From Ascoidea tarda (nom. inval.) (taxonomy: Eukaryota; Ascomycota; Saccharomycetes; Ascoideales; Ascoideaceae), in contig JAKTTS010000123.1 of NCBI GenBank assembly GCA_030560485.1, positions 1 to 32,836 on the forward strand: a stretch of 32,836 nt of DNA, read 5' to 3'. Position numbers and translations under genes: made by a program. This document shows, one piece after another, positions 9,858-18,649 of this stretch. The notes below the pieces were generated by a model. The model saw only the letters and a list, made by a program, of their open reading frames with translations, searched no databases and was not told where the DNA came from. Positions within the stretch are counted from its first letter, which is position 1. Each line of letters begins with the position of its first letter.

Positions 9858-10104
9858 TGCTACTGAGCTGATCTTGCAATGTTGATGATTGGGATTGAAA
9901 TAATTGAAATAATTGAGATGATTGAGATGGTTGAGATTATAATCGAAAATTAAGCGCCGACAAGTATTGTATTCGACATTCAATTTATCACGTGCATATC
10001 GCGTGATTTGAGCTTTTTAGAACTTTTGTCGCTTAGAGACGAGAAAGACGCAGTTGGAGCAGCAAAAGAGGAAGAGAAAGAGGAAAAAAGAGGGAAAAGC
10101 AGCA
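9858..10104. promoter_or_regulatory. Short divergent promoter with CACGTG box
   Basis: Only 247 nt separate the start codons of the unknown gene (minus) and MRPL10 (plus). A CACGTG box is at 9989-9994, inside an inverted pair ATCACG (9987-9992) and CGTGAT (10002-10007). CACGTG is the Cbf1 site in yeasts; Cbf1 controls ribosomal protein genes in Candida albicans, so it could serve both genes. The sequence match is seen; the factor is inferred. Confidence 0.5.
9894..9938. repeat. Period-9 tandem repeat, ATTGARATR x5
   Basis: Five consecutive 9-base units (ATTGAAATA twice, ATTGAGATG twice, then GTTGAGATT) lie 37-81 nt upstream of the unknown gene's ATG, in its presumed 5' leader. Because the period is a multiple of three, it reads as a repeated Asn-Tyr/His-Phe/Leu pattern in the open but ATG-less extension of that frame. 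Seen directly. Confidence 0.8.
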
Positions 10105-10989
10105 ATGTTTTCGTTAATCAGCTTGTCCAGCTTATATGCTTCTGTTCAGGTGCTGTCTTGCATCAAAGGGGTTTTTGTGGCCAGCAGAAAGTTGTCTCTT
10201 TTGTCCAACTTGACGCCCTCTAAAAACTCTACTCGAAAGTTTAAGAGAGTGGGTAGAGGTCCTGGTTCAGGAAGAGGTAAGACTTCTAGCAGAGGTCAAA
10301 AGGGTCAAAAGGCTAGAGGTTCAGTTCAGCCATGGTTTGAAGGTGGTCAGACTCCCATAACAAGATTATTTCGAAAAATTGGTTTCAAGACCAATAAACT
10401 AAAGCTCGATGAGTTGAATCTTGAAAGAATTCAGCATTTCTATTTGGATGGGAGATTGAGCCCCTTCCTTGAAAATAACAAAGTTTTGGACATGAGAGGA
10501 ATGAAACAAATTGGCTTGATTACATCCTCTCTTCGGGCTGGCGTCAAAATCATCGGTCGGGGCAAAGAAGAGTTTTCAGTTCCTAACTTGAAAATTGAAG
10601 CTAACAGAGCTTCAAAGGACGCAGTTGCAGCTATTGAAAAATGCGGTGGAGATTTTACTGCAAGATATTTCACACCTTCATATTTGAGATCTCATTTAAA
10701 TCCCAAAAAATATTTAGAAAAATATGGTCGATTGCCTTTACCACCAAGGCCAACAAAACAAAAGGATATAAACTACTATAGTGATATGGAAAACAGAGGC
10801 TACTTAATCAAAGAAAACAATCCTTATTTGAACCTTGTCAGAGGTGCTGCAAGTACTTCAAGAACTACAGCTTCTACAAAGAAAACTGCTTTGGAAAGTC
10901 AAGCTCAAGAGGTTAAAGCTCAATCAAAACCAATTGCTGCTCATAAACCAAATATAATAAACCTACAACAGTATCTTCGCATGCAATGA
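10105..10989 (+). CDS. MRPL10: Mitochondrial large-subunit ribosomal protein uL15m
   Basis: A component of the mitochondrial 54S subunit, homologous to bacterial L15. The product is 294 residues from the ATG at 10105; the frame is open further upstream but has no ATG. This start gives a plausible import sequence: hydrophobic and hydroxylated residues with Lys/Arg and no acidic residue over the first ~45 (MFSLISLSSLYAS onward). The glycine/basic L15 signature follows at 50-72 (GRGPGSGRGKTSSRGQKGQK), then WFEGGQTPITRLFRKIGF. The globular L15 part, including IKIIGRGK-like sequence near 155-165, is intact. The C-terminal ~60 residues are a Ser/Thr/Lys/Gln-rich extension typical of yeast mitoribosomal proteins. 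S. cerevisiae Mrpl10 is 322 residues. First of four consecutive mitochondrial genes. Confidence 0.95.
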   Translation: MFSLISLSSLYASVQVLSCIKGVFVASRKLSLLSNLTPSKNSTRKFKRVGRGPGSGRGKTSSRGQKGQKARGSVQPWFEGGQTPITRLFRKIGFKTNKLKLDELNLERIQHFYLDGRLSPFLENNKVLDMRGMKQIGLITSSLRAGVKIIGRGKEEFSVPNLKIEANRASKDAVAAIEKCGGDFTARYFTPSYLRSHLNPKKYLEKYGRLPLPPRPTKQKDINYYSDMENRGYLIKENNPYLNLVRGAASTSRTTASTKKTALESQAQEVKAQSKPIAAHKPNIINLQQYLRMQ

Positions 10990-11289
10990 TATTTAAATAC
11001 TAACTATAAATTATCTAGCCATGTTCATCATGTTTATTGTTTTTCGTTGTATATATCTTATAACTTTATTCAGAATAAATACCACAATTATTCTTGCTGA
11101 ATATACTTATTAAAAGCCCGTTTTTCTCTTCGATCGGTTTGTAAAATCTCAGTTGAATTTCAGTTTTCATTCGCCAGATAAATTTTCTGCTCTCGCTCTC
11201 ATGCAGTAGTGTTTATCCTTTTATTTCAATATCGATTCTCTTTTATTACTTTGGTTATTATTACCAATATTACTGTTGTTTTCGCGATA

Positions 11290-12519
11290 ATGAATATCTT
11301 ATTTAGAAGAAATGTACTTGGAAACACTCGCACATTTGCACTGTCTTCCAAAAATATCCTTAAACAAACCGCAACACCAAACCATCTCCACAATATAAAT
11401 AACTCGAAATATCCCTACAGTAATCGTTTTCAACTGATAAATAAGAGAGATTTTACTCTGATAACATCTTTTGCCGAAGTTCTCCCAGTATTAACTCAAT
11501 CTTTTAATAACTTGCATGCATATAGTGGTTTGCCCTGGTGGCTTTTTATACCTGCTTCAACTTTTGTCTTAAGAACCTTTATCACTTTGCCATTTAGTAT
11601 TTCAAATAGAATCCGGCTTAGAAAACAAAATGAATTAAAACCCGTTATAAATTCAATGGTACCTGTTTTCAAATATAAATTGATCACTGAAATGCTACTG
11701 AGAAGAAAAAAAAGTGAAGAAAATTTAATTCCCCAAACTTCTCTGGATTTAGTGTCCTATGAACAAATTCTTTTATTAGCTTTGACCGAAAAAAGAAAAA
11801 GATCTAAATTCCTATTTAAAAAATACAAATGTCAAAATTGGAAAAATCTAATATTACCAACTATTCAAATCCCACTATGGATAACCCTTTCTCTTATTAT
11901 TCGTGAGCTTTCGGGCTGGAAAAATATCTTGTCTAGATCAACTGATCTTGTGTCAATTGAACCAACTTTAATCAATGAGGGTGGGTTTTTATGGATATCT
12001 GACTATTCCTTATCTGATCCTTATTGTGTATTTCCAATTATTTTAGGCTTAATTTCAGTCACGAATATTGAATGGTTATCAAGATATGTTTTCAATAATG
12101 GCTCTGGTCAAAACTCGATTCTGGGTGTTAGAAACAGTCTTTCAAATAGAAGGTTGACAGTTTTTGATAGTATTACAAATATATCAAGACTTTCGGTTGT
12201 ATTCATGATTGGTATTTCTTTTAATGCTCCAGTTCTGATTGTCTTGTATTGGATATGTTCTAACATTTATTCATTGGTACAAAATATATTTTTAGAACAT
12301 TTTTTACCAATTAGATATCAACCCTACAATCTTAACTGGAGCTCGAATAACTTTAAGGTTAATGGTAATGAATTGAATAAGCTTCAAGAAATGATAAATG
12401 ATTCAAAAATACTACCCTTGGTAAATAAAGAAAAATTGGATATCGACTCTCAATTGGAAAAATTTAGCATTGAGCAAAAACAAAATGGCAGAGAATTGGC
12501 TGATTTCATAAAGAATTGA
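11290..12519 (+). CDS. COX18: Mitochondrial inner-membrane insertase Cox18 (Oxa1/YidC family)
   Basis: Cox18 exports the C-terminal tail of Cox2 across the mitochondrial inner membrane during cytochrome oxidase assembly. The product is 409 residues from the ATG at 11290, longer than S. cerevisiae Cox18 (316). The leader MNILFRRNVLGNTRTF is basic and suits import; the frame upstream has no ATG. Family features are SGLPWWLFIPASTFVLRTF (first helix, ~80-100), a charged matrix loop, ILPTIQIPLWITLSLIIREL (second helix), a third helix around FPIILGLISVTNIEWL, and the final pair ending APV-x-IVLYWICSNIYSLVQN. The C-terminal tail of ~85 residues is polar. At least seven in-frame CTG codons occur, including residue 316 within the last helix. 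Its neighbours are mitoribosomal genes. Confidence 0.93.
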   Translation: MNILFRRNVLGNTRTFALSSKNILKQTATPNHLHNINNSKYPYSNRFQLINKRDFTLITSFAEVLPVLTQSFNNLHAYSGLPWWLFIPASTFVLRTFITLPFSISNRIRLRKQNELKPVINSMVPVFKYKLITEMLLRRKKSEENLIPQTSLDLVSYEQILLLALTEKRKRSKFLFKKYKCQNWKNLILPTIQIPLWITLSLIIRELSGWKNILSRSTDLVSIEPTLINEGGFLWISDYSLSDPYCVFPIILGLISVTNIEWLSRYVFNNGSGQNSILGVRNSLSNRRLTVFDSITNISRLSVVFMIGISFNAPVLIVLYWICSNIYSLVQNIFLEHFLPIRYQPYNLNWSSNNFKVNGNELNKLQEMINDSKILPLVNKEKLDIDSQLEKFSIEQKQNGRELADFIKN

Positions 12520-12829
12520 ACAAAATTTTGTAAATATAAAAAAATGAAAACATGTAATCTATAATACAAAGAACACTATTGTTTTGAGTGTTGTAAATAG
12601 TAAAGAATATAGAGCATTTTATAATTTGTTTGAATACAAGTTCCGGTTAATAAGAAGACCATAGGTTTGGATCATGTTTTTCTCTGCATATTCACTTGGG
12701 ATCCACTGAAAAGGGAACTAATCAGCTGATATCGCCGTTTTCACTGAATTTTCAAATCATATGAGGAGATTCCTTAACATTCAATCTGTGGTGGAAATAG
12801 ACAGTGAATTATTGAAAGTAGCATCTAAG
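12520..12829. promoter_or_regulatory. COX18 3' end and MRPL38 upstream region
   Basis: A 310 nt spacer. The last part contains TGAATTTTCA at about 12744-12753, resembling the AATTTT-type rapid-growth element reported in mitoribosomal promoters of several yeasts; a similar TGAATTTCAG lies before COX18 near 11154. An in-frame ATG at 12761 opens into the MRPL38 frame. The regulatory reading is tentative. Confidence 0.3.
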
Positions 12830-13231
12830 ATGATTTATTTGAAGACGATGTTAAAGGTGATAGACAATTCAGGAGCACAGCTTGCTGAATGTATCAAAGT
12901 CATGAGAAAATCGCCCATGAACTGTGGTAGACTAGGCGACCGAATTGTTGTTGTCATTCAAAAAGCCAAACCAATATCCTCACAAATTACTGGTACATCT
13001 GGTGCTAATCGAGTAAAACGAGGTGATATTGTCCATGCAGTAATTGTTAGACAAAGACAAAATTATCAAAGAAAGGATGGAAGTGTTGTAAAATTTGATG
13101 ACAATGCCTGTGTTTTAATAAACAAGAATAACAATGATCCAATTGGAACCCGAATTGGTAGCTGTATTGCCAAAGAGGTAAGAATGAAGAATTATAATAA
13201 AATTGCTGCATTAGCTCCAAAGGTTTTGTGA
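12830..13231 (+). CDS. MRPL38: Mitochondrial large-subunit ribosomal protein uL14m
   Basis: Homologue of bacterial L14 in the mitochondrial ribosome, at the subunit interface. From the ATG at 12830 the product is 133 residues and begins [20 protein letters not shown], matching S. cerevisiae Mrpl38 (138 residues, [20 protein letters not shown]). [13 protein letters not shown], the [15 protein letters not shown] segment and [17 protein letters not shown] are all present. The frame is also open to an upstream ATG at 12761, which would add 23 residues ([20 protein letters not shown]…). I prefer 12830 because it matches the family start and has A at -3, whereas the upstream ATG has C at -3. Leaky scanning could give both forms. 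Confidence 0.95.
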   Translation: MIYLKTMLKVIDNSGAQLAECIKVMRKSPMNCGRLGDRIVVVIQKAKPISSQITGTSGANRVKRGDIVHAVIVRQRQNYQRKDGSVVKFDDNACVLINKNNNDPIGTRIGSCIAKEVRMKNYNKIAALAPKVL

Positions 13232-13457
13232 AATCTTTGGTGTTTCTTGATTTATTTCCATTCTTGTATATATTTATATATTAAACCGATAATAGGTATT
13301 TTCTACTATAAAACGCTATAAACTTAATATAAGTTTTGTAAAATTTCTATATTCAAACATATATTAAGACATATTTACAAAGAAATAAGAGGAAAAACCA
13401 AAAATGGAATAGATGATGTGAAATGATATGAAAAGCAAGCTGGATATCATTTTAAAA
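13232..13457. other. Convergent spacer between MRPL38 and MRP49
   Basis: 226 nt of AT-rich sequence between converging stop codons, probably shared 3' ends. Nothing else is visible. Confidence 0.5.
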
Positions 13458-13940
13458 TTAATAAACAGGTCTTTTAGATGGATGTTGTATAATTATTAAC
13501 TGATCTTGCGGAACTTTTGTAGCCTTAGTTGTTTCAACAAATTCTTTGAAAATAGTTGCAGGATTTTTGTATTTGCAGTCAATAACTTTATCATCACCTT
13601 TTTTAAATTTAATAGTTAATTCACATGGCACTTTTGAATAATATTTCTCTAATTTTTCACCCTTTTTGGTACCAATCTTAACTCTTGTAACATTTATTGG
13701 TAGGGTAGGATTGTAGAATTGTAAAGTTGGCAAATAGTTGTGCCAAAACTTCCTCAAGGACATATGACCACCAATATTATCCTTTTTAAATAACAAATTT
13801 ATTGAATTAATTCGACTTGCATCGATTTTGTAGGCAGATGGACCATTTGAGATGGAATTAAGTCTATTAAGTTGTTTGGTTAACCTTGATAAACCAAAAG
13901 TATTTTTTATAATCTGATTTGTGTGTCTTCTTCCGGGCAT
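13458..13940 (-). CDS. MRP49: Mitochondrial large-subunit ribosomal protein of the Mrp49 (mL61) type
   Basis: A small basic protein of 160 residues with the L51/S25/CI-B8 thioredoxin-like fold shared by mitoribosomal proteins and complex I subunit B8. The N-terminal part, GLSRLTKQLNRLNSIS, resembles the start of fungal Mrp49. The most diagnostic block is GGHMSLRKFWHNYLPTLQFYN (about 58-77), where basic residues precede a hydrophobic strand and an N-P turn. The C-terminal half contains the short strands expected of the fold. S. cerevisiae Mrp49 is 137 residues. The alternative is Mrpl51 (mL43), which has the same fold; the GHM-x-x-RKFW block makes me favour Mrp49. It transcribes toward MRPL38. 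Confidence 0.8.
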   Translation of the reverse strand: MPGRRHTNQIIKNTFGLSRLTKQLNRLNSISNGPSAYKIDASRINSINLLFKKDNIGGHMSLRKFWHNYLPTLQFYNPTLPINVTRVKIGTKKGEKLEKYYSKVPCELTIKFKKGDDKVIDCKYKNPATIFKEFVETTKATKVPQDQLIIIQHPSKRPVY

Positions 13941-14493
13941 TTTGAAAATAATTTGTATTTTGGAAATCTTTCTAATAAATACATATAAATAAGTATATAT
14001 ATGTTATATAAATTTATTATCAACTTATTGAGATTGTTGCATTTCGATAGTTTTCAATAATTTTCAATAACTCAAAACTTAACACGTGATGTGAAGTATA
14101 TTTTTTTGATTGGAGTTAATACAATTTGATTATATTGTTGGTTGATTGTAAAGTGTGTAGAATATATATAGACACGTATATAATTCAATGCAGAACATTT
14201 GTTATTGTTATTGAAATAAACACAAAAATTTAGTTTAGAATGAGAGTTAAAAGTAGAAATAAATTTGGAAATAATTTGGAAATAAATTTGGAAATGAAAA
14301 TAAAAATAAAATCGAAAATCGATGATTAAAATATAAGTGTAAATAAGAAGGAAACCAAATAGGGAATTAATACCAGTAAATAATAAATGGTTTTATAGAG
14401 TAAATAAAAATATAACCGCAGATCTAGTAATATAGAATAATTAATCACAAACAAACAAAAACTAACTCAATAAAAATTTGGGCAAAAGGATAA
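13941..14493. promoter_or_regulatory. MRP49 promoter and KRE9 3' region
   Basis: 553 nt between two minus-strand genes. The MRP49-proximal part holds a CACGTG box at 14083-14088, 143 nt before its ATG. Three units of GAAATAAATTTG / GAAATAATTTG lie at 14256-14290. The remainder is A-rich, as expected for a KRE9 3' flank on the opposite strand. I see no gene. Confidence 0.45.
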
Positions 14494-15402
14494 TCACTCT
14501 TCATCAACATCTAACCAGTCTCTTTTAATTTGAGAAGATGCAGTGGAGAAAATTCTAATGGGTTTTTGTAATTTATCAGCAGCTGCATACCAACCACCAT
14601 TTTCACTTGGATAAGGTTGGGCAGTTGCATAATTATAGAAAGAGTTTCTTGAGTAAGACCAATCTGGTGTTATGGTTGAATAAACTAAAGGAGATGGATA
14701 AATTATTGAAAAATAAGAAACAGCACTAGTTGGAAATTTTCTTGACCAGGTTGAAGCAGTGACAACAGAACCAGGTTGAGTTTGCATAGGGGCGAATCTG
14801 TAACTACCAGTTTGTAGAAGATATGGTACTGTTAACGAAGCAGTGGCATTCATTGTCGTTAGAGGGTCATCGGTGGACGATGATGATAGTGATGATGATG
14901 GCGATGGTGATGTGGTTTTAGTTCGTTTGACACTTGAACTCAGAGGACTAGGTGCAGTATCATCGATAGAACCACTGGATTCAGTAGTACCATTCATTCC
15001 TGTTAGTGTAAATCGATTTGAATAATGGACTGTATAACCATTATCATCGGCTAAGATACCATAAACTTGAATAAAATAAGCTCCATCAGTTCCAACTGTA
15101 CTTGGAATATTAGCAGTATAAGAGGTTCCAGAAACAGTGATGTAATAATCTAATACAGATAAAGCGACCACATCATCGTTTGGACCAGTGCATAGAGAGA
15201 AGGTGTAATACTCGAATTCTGATAGATATGGAGATTCACCAGTTTCCTCCCAAGTAACTTTAACTTGAACATAACCATCTTCATCCACCTCATAAGACTG
15301 TGCAGCAGTTGGTGTTAGAATATCAATATCACCAAAGCAATGTATTGCAGAAAATATGATCAAACATTGCAAGAAAATAGAATAGTATATTATCTTGTTC
15401 AT
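14494..15402 (-). CDS. KRE9: Secreted/cell-wall beta-1,6-glucan assembly protein Kre9/Knh1
   Basis: An extracellular O-mannosylated protein needed for beta-1,6-glucan assembly in the yeast wall. The 302-residue product (S. cerevisiae Kre9 is 276) begins with a signal peptide (about 1-22, hydrophobic core SIFLQCLIIFSAIHC). An Ig-like domain follows (~25-135) with VKVTWEETGESP, FYSLCTG-like FSLCTGPND and YSNRFTLTGMNG, the family hallmark. A Ser/Thr/Pro-rich linker (~138-185) should be heavily mannosylated. The conserved Kre9/Knh1 C-terminal domain contains YRFAPMQTQPG, WSRKFPTSAVSYF and GGWYAAADKLQKP. The tail is charged, with no GPI signal. KRE9 and KNH1 are paralogues; one copy is seen here, so KRE9 is the default name. 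Confidence 0.93.
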   Translation of the reverse strand: MNKIIYYSIFLQCLIIFSAIHCFGDIDILTPTAAQSYEVDEDGYVQVKVTWEETGESPYLSEFEYYTFSLCTGPNDDVVALSVLDYYITVSGTSYTANIPSTVGTDGAYFIQVYGILADDNGYTVHYSNRFTLTGMNGTTESSGSIDDTAPSPLSSSVKRTKTTSPSPSSSLSSSSTDDPLTTMNATASLTVPYLLQTGSYRFAPMQTQPGSVVTASTWSRKFPTSAVSYFSIIYPSPLVYSTITPDWSYSRNSFYNYATAQPYPSENGGWYAAADKLQKPIRIFSTASSQIKRDWLDVDEE

Positions 15403-16194
15403 TTTCTTTTTCTTGTCTCCTTTATTTGTCCCTTTTTAGGAGTCTTTTGATAGCATGGAATTGGTGAAGTGGTTCAATTAACAAATAATTAATGGTATCT
15501 GAAATAAAAACAAAAAGAAGAGGAAAGTGAACTTATCTTTCAAAACACAACGAAAGAAAAACAGACAGGCTTTTAGCAAAAACCAGTAGTAAATTTTAAT
15601 TCAGTAAGAGGAATATTTTTCGAATTAGCTTCAATTATTCACTTCTTGGAGTCAGACGAAGAAATTGAGACCAAAAGCCAAATCAAGATGGGAGAAATAC
15701 CATATGCGTGTGAGCGTATGAAAATGCATGTGTTGCGTGCGTCTGTCTTGTTTGGAAAAAAGCCTGTTGATTTTCGAGCACAGTTATTGATAGAAAACCA
15801 GCAGATTTGTGATAAGATGGGGCTGCTCAAGCACCAAGATCACAACCAACATGATCACAGAGAGAGGGTTTGCTGCTTTTCGGCTTTTTTTGAGTGCTTC
15901 CAGCATCCACCAGCTCGGTGCAAAAGGCCTGGCTTGTTGTGTTGAGACTATCAAGATGCACGTGCTACTAGGTTTTTCAGCTCCATGGCTTCGAAACAAC
16001 TACAGAGTGGGAAGGTAATACCGTAATCCAAACTAGGAAAGTGTTTGCGAAATGTAATGTGACCAAAGGGCCAGGCAACCCTTGAAAACAACTATTTTCC
16101 ACTATTAAAGGGAGACTGATTGTATAGAAATAAGACGAAAAAGTGCCAACTTCATTTTAAACAATCAAACAAACACAATTTTAAATGCGATATC
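15403..16194. promoter_or_regulatory. Divergent promoter of KRE9 and the Dicer-like gene
   Basis: 792 nt between divergent starts. A GC-rich island at about 15660-16015 contains a CACGTG box (15959-15964) and the decamer AAAGGCCTGG (15923-15932), also found in two other islands. The frames open across the island on both strands are under 100 codons and resemble nothing. The Dicer-like frame is open from 16120, but its first ATG is at 16195. Confidence 0.5.
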
Positions 16195-18102
16195 ATGGAT
16201 AAGTCTTTTATTCAAATCAAAGATGTTAAACTTATTATAAAGGCTATTAACAGTTTGAGCAGGTCTATTTCCATATTAGTAAATAGCTGCATAGATAAAG
16301 ATGATTATAGGAAACAGTTGAGAGCACTATCTAATCTCCAAGCCGATTCTGTCAAGAATGACATCTATTTTGAAACTGAAAAACTAGACTTATTGAAATT
16401 ATTGAATACTCCCCAAATGAGACTTGCTTGCCAGTTGGTGAGTCATTATAAAGAGGGCAAATTGGTTATTTTCAAGCAAATTATCGAGTATTCTCTAGAT
16501 ATAACAAAAGATGATTTAGCCGATTTGGATAGGTACTATTCCAATGATATTCCAACCGCAGATTCTAATAAAAATGAGCAGAATACTATGCTCAATTCCA
16601 TGAATATTATTTTTGAAAATTCTTTAAAATCAACGCTCCCTTTAAATTTTGAAAATCTTCCGAACAATACTTTTTTTAATCCAGATTTAGTTTTGCCTTT
16701 AATATTTCAAAGCAAGTTTAATAATTTGAAAAAATTCACCAAGCTCGAATATAACAAATCAGTTGAAAATAATTTTCGTTTGATCAATTTGGGTAAATCT
16801 TTTTACAAGTACTCTTTATTTTATTTTTTGAATCACAAAATCAACGATTTAAGCATTGAAAAGATATTTTCCATATATTTTTCAATGTTTGATGTAAGGT
16901 TTATTTCAAATTTTTTTTTTTATTTTCAAATAGATAAAAAATTAATTTCTTATTTATCAAGACAAAATTTAACTGATGTCACAATTAAAAATGTAGAAGA
17001 AAATTTGTCCTCAAATTTCTTAAGCTACTTTGATATTTTAAATTTATTTTCCAATTTTTTTTTCTCATCTCTTGGTGCATCCATTTATCTAGAAAACAGT
17101 TTTAATTTTGCTTATAACATAGTTCAAACTTTATTTATTATCTATCGTGACAGCTTTAAGAATAATTTTGAGCAGGATCTTAATAGCAATTTAAAATTTG
17201 AGTTTAATAATGAATTTTTAATTGATGATACTAATCGAAAACACTTTTCATTTGAGAATTTGGAAAATAATGAAATTTATAATGAAATTTCAAATCTTAG
17301 AATAGAGCTGAGGGAATGCGATCAATTTAAAAAAACTTTTAATCATCCTGATGCTTATGATATTTTTGAACTTCGAAAATTAATAAAATCGATAGATAAC
17401 TGTGCCTTTTTATTTCAACAACAAAGTGGATCTTTTTATAAAGTTCGTTTAACTCCTTTGGGCTATTTTGTTTCAGTTGGATATGGGACATCGATAGAAG
17501 AAGCTGAATATTATTGTACTAAAAATTGTCTAAAAAATCTCAAAAAATTGGAACAAGTTATTGAAAATAGTCACCAAAATACATTATATACGAATCAAAT
17601 TATCAAGTTTATCAGTTTGCTTAAAGTAAAATATAATATCTTGGATAATTTTGACAAAAATGATATTGAAATGGAAAATAAAACTGAAAAGGATAAAATA
17701 AGTGGCTATAATAGCGGTTACAATCTAGGCCAAGAGGAATTTAAAAAGGAAACACATCATGCTCAATCATCAAAGTCATTAGAACCAAATTATCAACAAA
17801 CACTTTCAAGTGCTAGTGCTATTTCGAGTTCAAATTCAAGTTTTAATTCAAATTCAAACATATCAAATATTGATTGGGATGCTAAGAATAAGTTGTATGG
17901 GAAACTAGGTAAAGTCAAGCTCATCCCAATTTATCGATTTGATTTAGTTTCTGGACGCAGTCGTGCAAGAATTTATGTTCGAAATAATTTGTTGGGAGAA
18001 GGAGTTGGGCAAAACAAAAAACATTCTGCTCAAATAGCTGCGATGAATGCGTTAAAAAATACTGATATTTTAGAGAGTTTGAGAAACGAGGACTTGGATT
18101 AA
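16195..18102 (+). CDS. Dcr1/Rnt1-family RNase III-like protein with two dsRBDs, catalytic residues lost
   Basis: A 635-residue protein with the domain order of budding-yeast Dicer (Dcr1): helical N-terminal domain (~1-120), RNase III-like domain (~150-325), dsRBD1 (~393-455) and dsRBD2 (~561-623). dsRBD2 closely resembles that of Rnt1: WDAKNKLYGKLG, then LLGEGVGQNKKHSAQIAAMNA (Rnt1: LNAKRQLYSLIG, GTGVGRNIKIAGIRAAENA). In the RNase III part, NNFRLINLGKS (192-202) replaces the NERLEFLGDS signature, and NFFFSSLGASIYLE (287-300) replaces D-x-x-E-A-x-x-G-A-x-YLD. All four metal-binding acids are thus changed (I197, K201, N287, F290). The protein probably binds dsRNA without cutting it. Rnt1 itself has one dsRBD and intact acids; mL44 is shorter with one dsRBD. 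The frame is fully open. Confidence 0.8.
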   Translation: MDKSFIQIKDVKLIIKAINSLSRSISILVNSCIDKDDYRKQLRALSNLQADSVKNDIYFETEKLDLLKLLNTPQMRLACQLVSHYKEGKLVIFKQIIEYSLDITKDDLADLDRYYSNDIPTADSNKNEQNTMLNSMNIIFENSLKSTLPLNFENLPNNTFFNPDLVLPLIFQSKFNNLKKFTKLEYNKSVENNFRLINLGKSFYKYSLFYFLNHKINDLSIEKIFSIYFSMFDVRFISNFFFYFQIDKKLISYLSRQNLTDVTIKNVEENLSSNFLSYFDILNLFSNFFFSSLGASIYLENSFNFAYNIVQTLFIIYRDSFKNNFEQDLNSNLKFEFNNEFLIDDTNRKHFSFENLENNEIYNEISNLRIELRECDQFKKTFNHPDAYDIFELRKLIKSIDNCAFLFQQQSGSFYKVRLTPLGYFVSVGYGTSIEEAEYYCTKNCLKNLKKLEQVIENSHQNTLYTNQIIKFISLLKVKYNILDNFDKNDIEMENKTEKDKISGYNSGYNLGQEEFKKETHHAQSSKSLEPNYQQTLSSASAISSSNSSFNSNSNISNIDWDAKNKLYGKLGKVKLIPIYRFDLVSGRSRARIYVRNNLLGEGVGQNKKHSAQIAAMNALKNTDILESLRNEDLD

Positions 18103-18649
18103 TTTTCGATAAATAAATTATTGAAAAACATTACAATAAAATAAGACTTGAAAACTTTCGAGTAGCAAGATTTTAGAACTGAATTGGATTGAGTGAATGG
18201 GAAAGCTTTCATCGAGTTAAATTTAGTTATCTAAATGGTCTAAATGGTAAATGAAAAAAAAAAAAAAAATAAATAATAAAAAAAGAAAAGAAAACTGGGT
18301 TTGAATCTTTTGATAAAAGATGAGATGCTATTAATGTTTGTTCATGAATGTTTTTTTAGACAGCATTTTGATTGACTCATGTGACTGCTTGTTGAGTTGA
18401 TGCTGAGCAGTTATTGGTTAATGTATTATATGTGTTTGAAGATTTTCCATCAACTCAGAGTTCGGAAAATATGTGTAAATTTGTAAATTAGTAAATTGTT
18501 AATATAGTGTATTCCTATATAGATGAGATTTAAAGAAAAGATTTCTTTGATTTTATATTTTAACATAATTCAGCCGATATTTCAGTAGATGTTCATTAGA
18601 CTTTCAGCGGTTTATCAGTGGTTATTCAAAATCAATTCAGAATCAAATG
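18103..18649. other. 3' flank of the Dicer-like gene
   Basis: AT-rich sequence with a poly-A tract near 18255 and a TGACTCA (Gcn4-type) heptamer at 18373-18379, which lies about 1.9 kb before the next ATG. No gene is visible. Confidence 0.45.

Noticed and set aside
9858-9983. N-terminal extension of the unknown gene
   Set aside because: The frame is open, but the extension begins at a TTG and contains a tandem repeat. The first ATG is at 9857. The same reasoning removed non-ATG extensions of MRPL10, COX18 and the Dicer-like gene.
16195-18102. Assignment as active Rnt1 or as mitoribosomal mL44
   Set aside because: Rnt1 has intact catalytic acids and one dsRBD. mL44 is about 390 residues with one dsRBD. 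Length and two dsRBDs fit the Dcr1 layout better.
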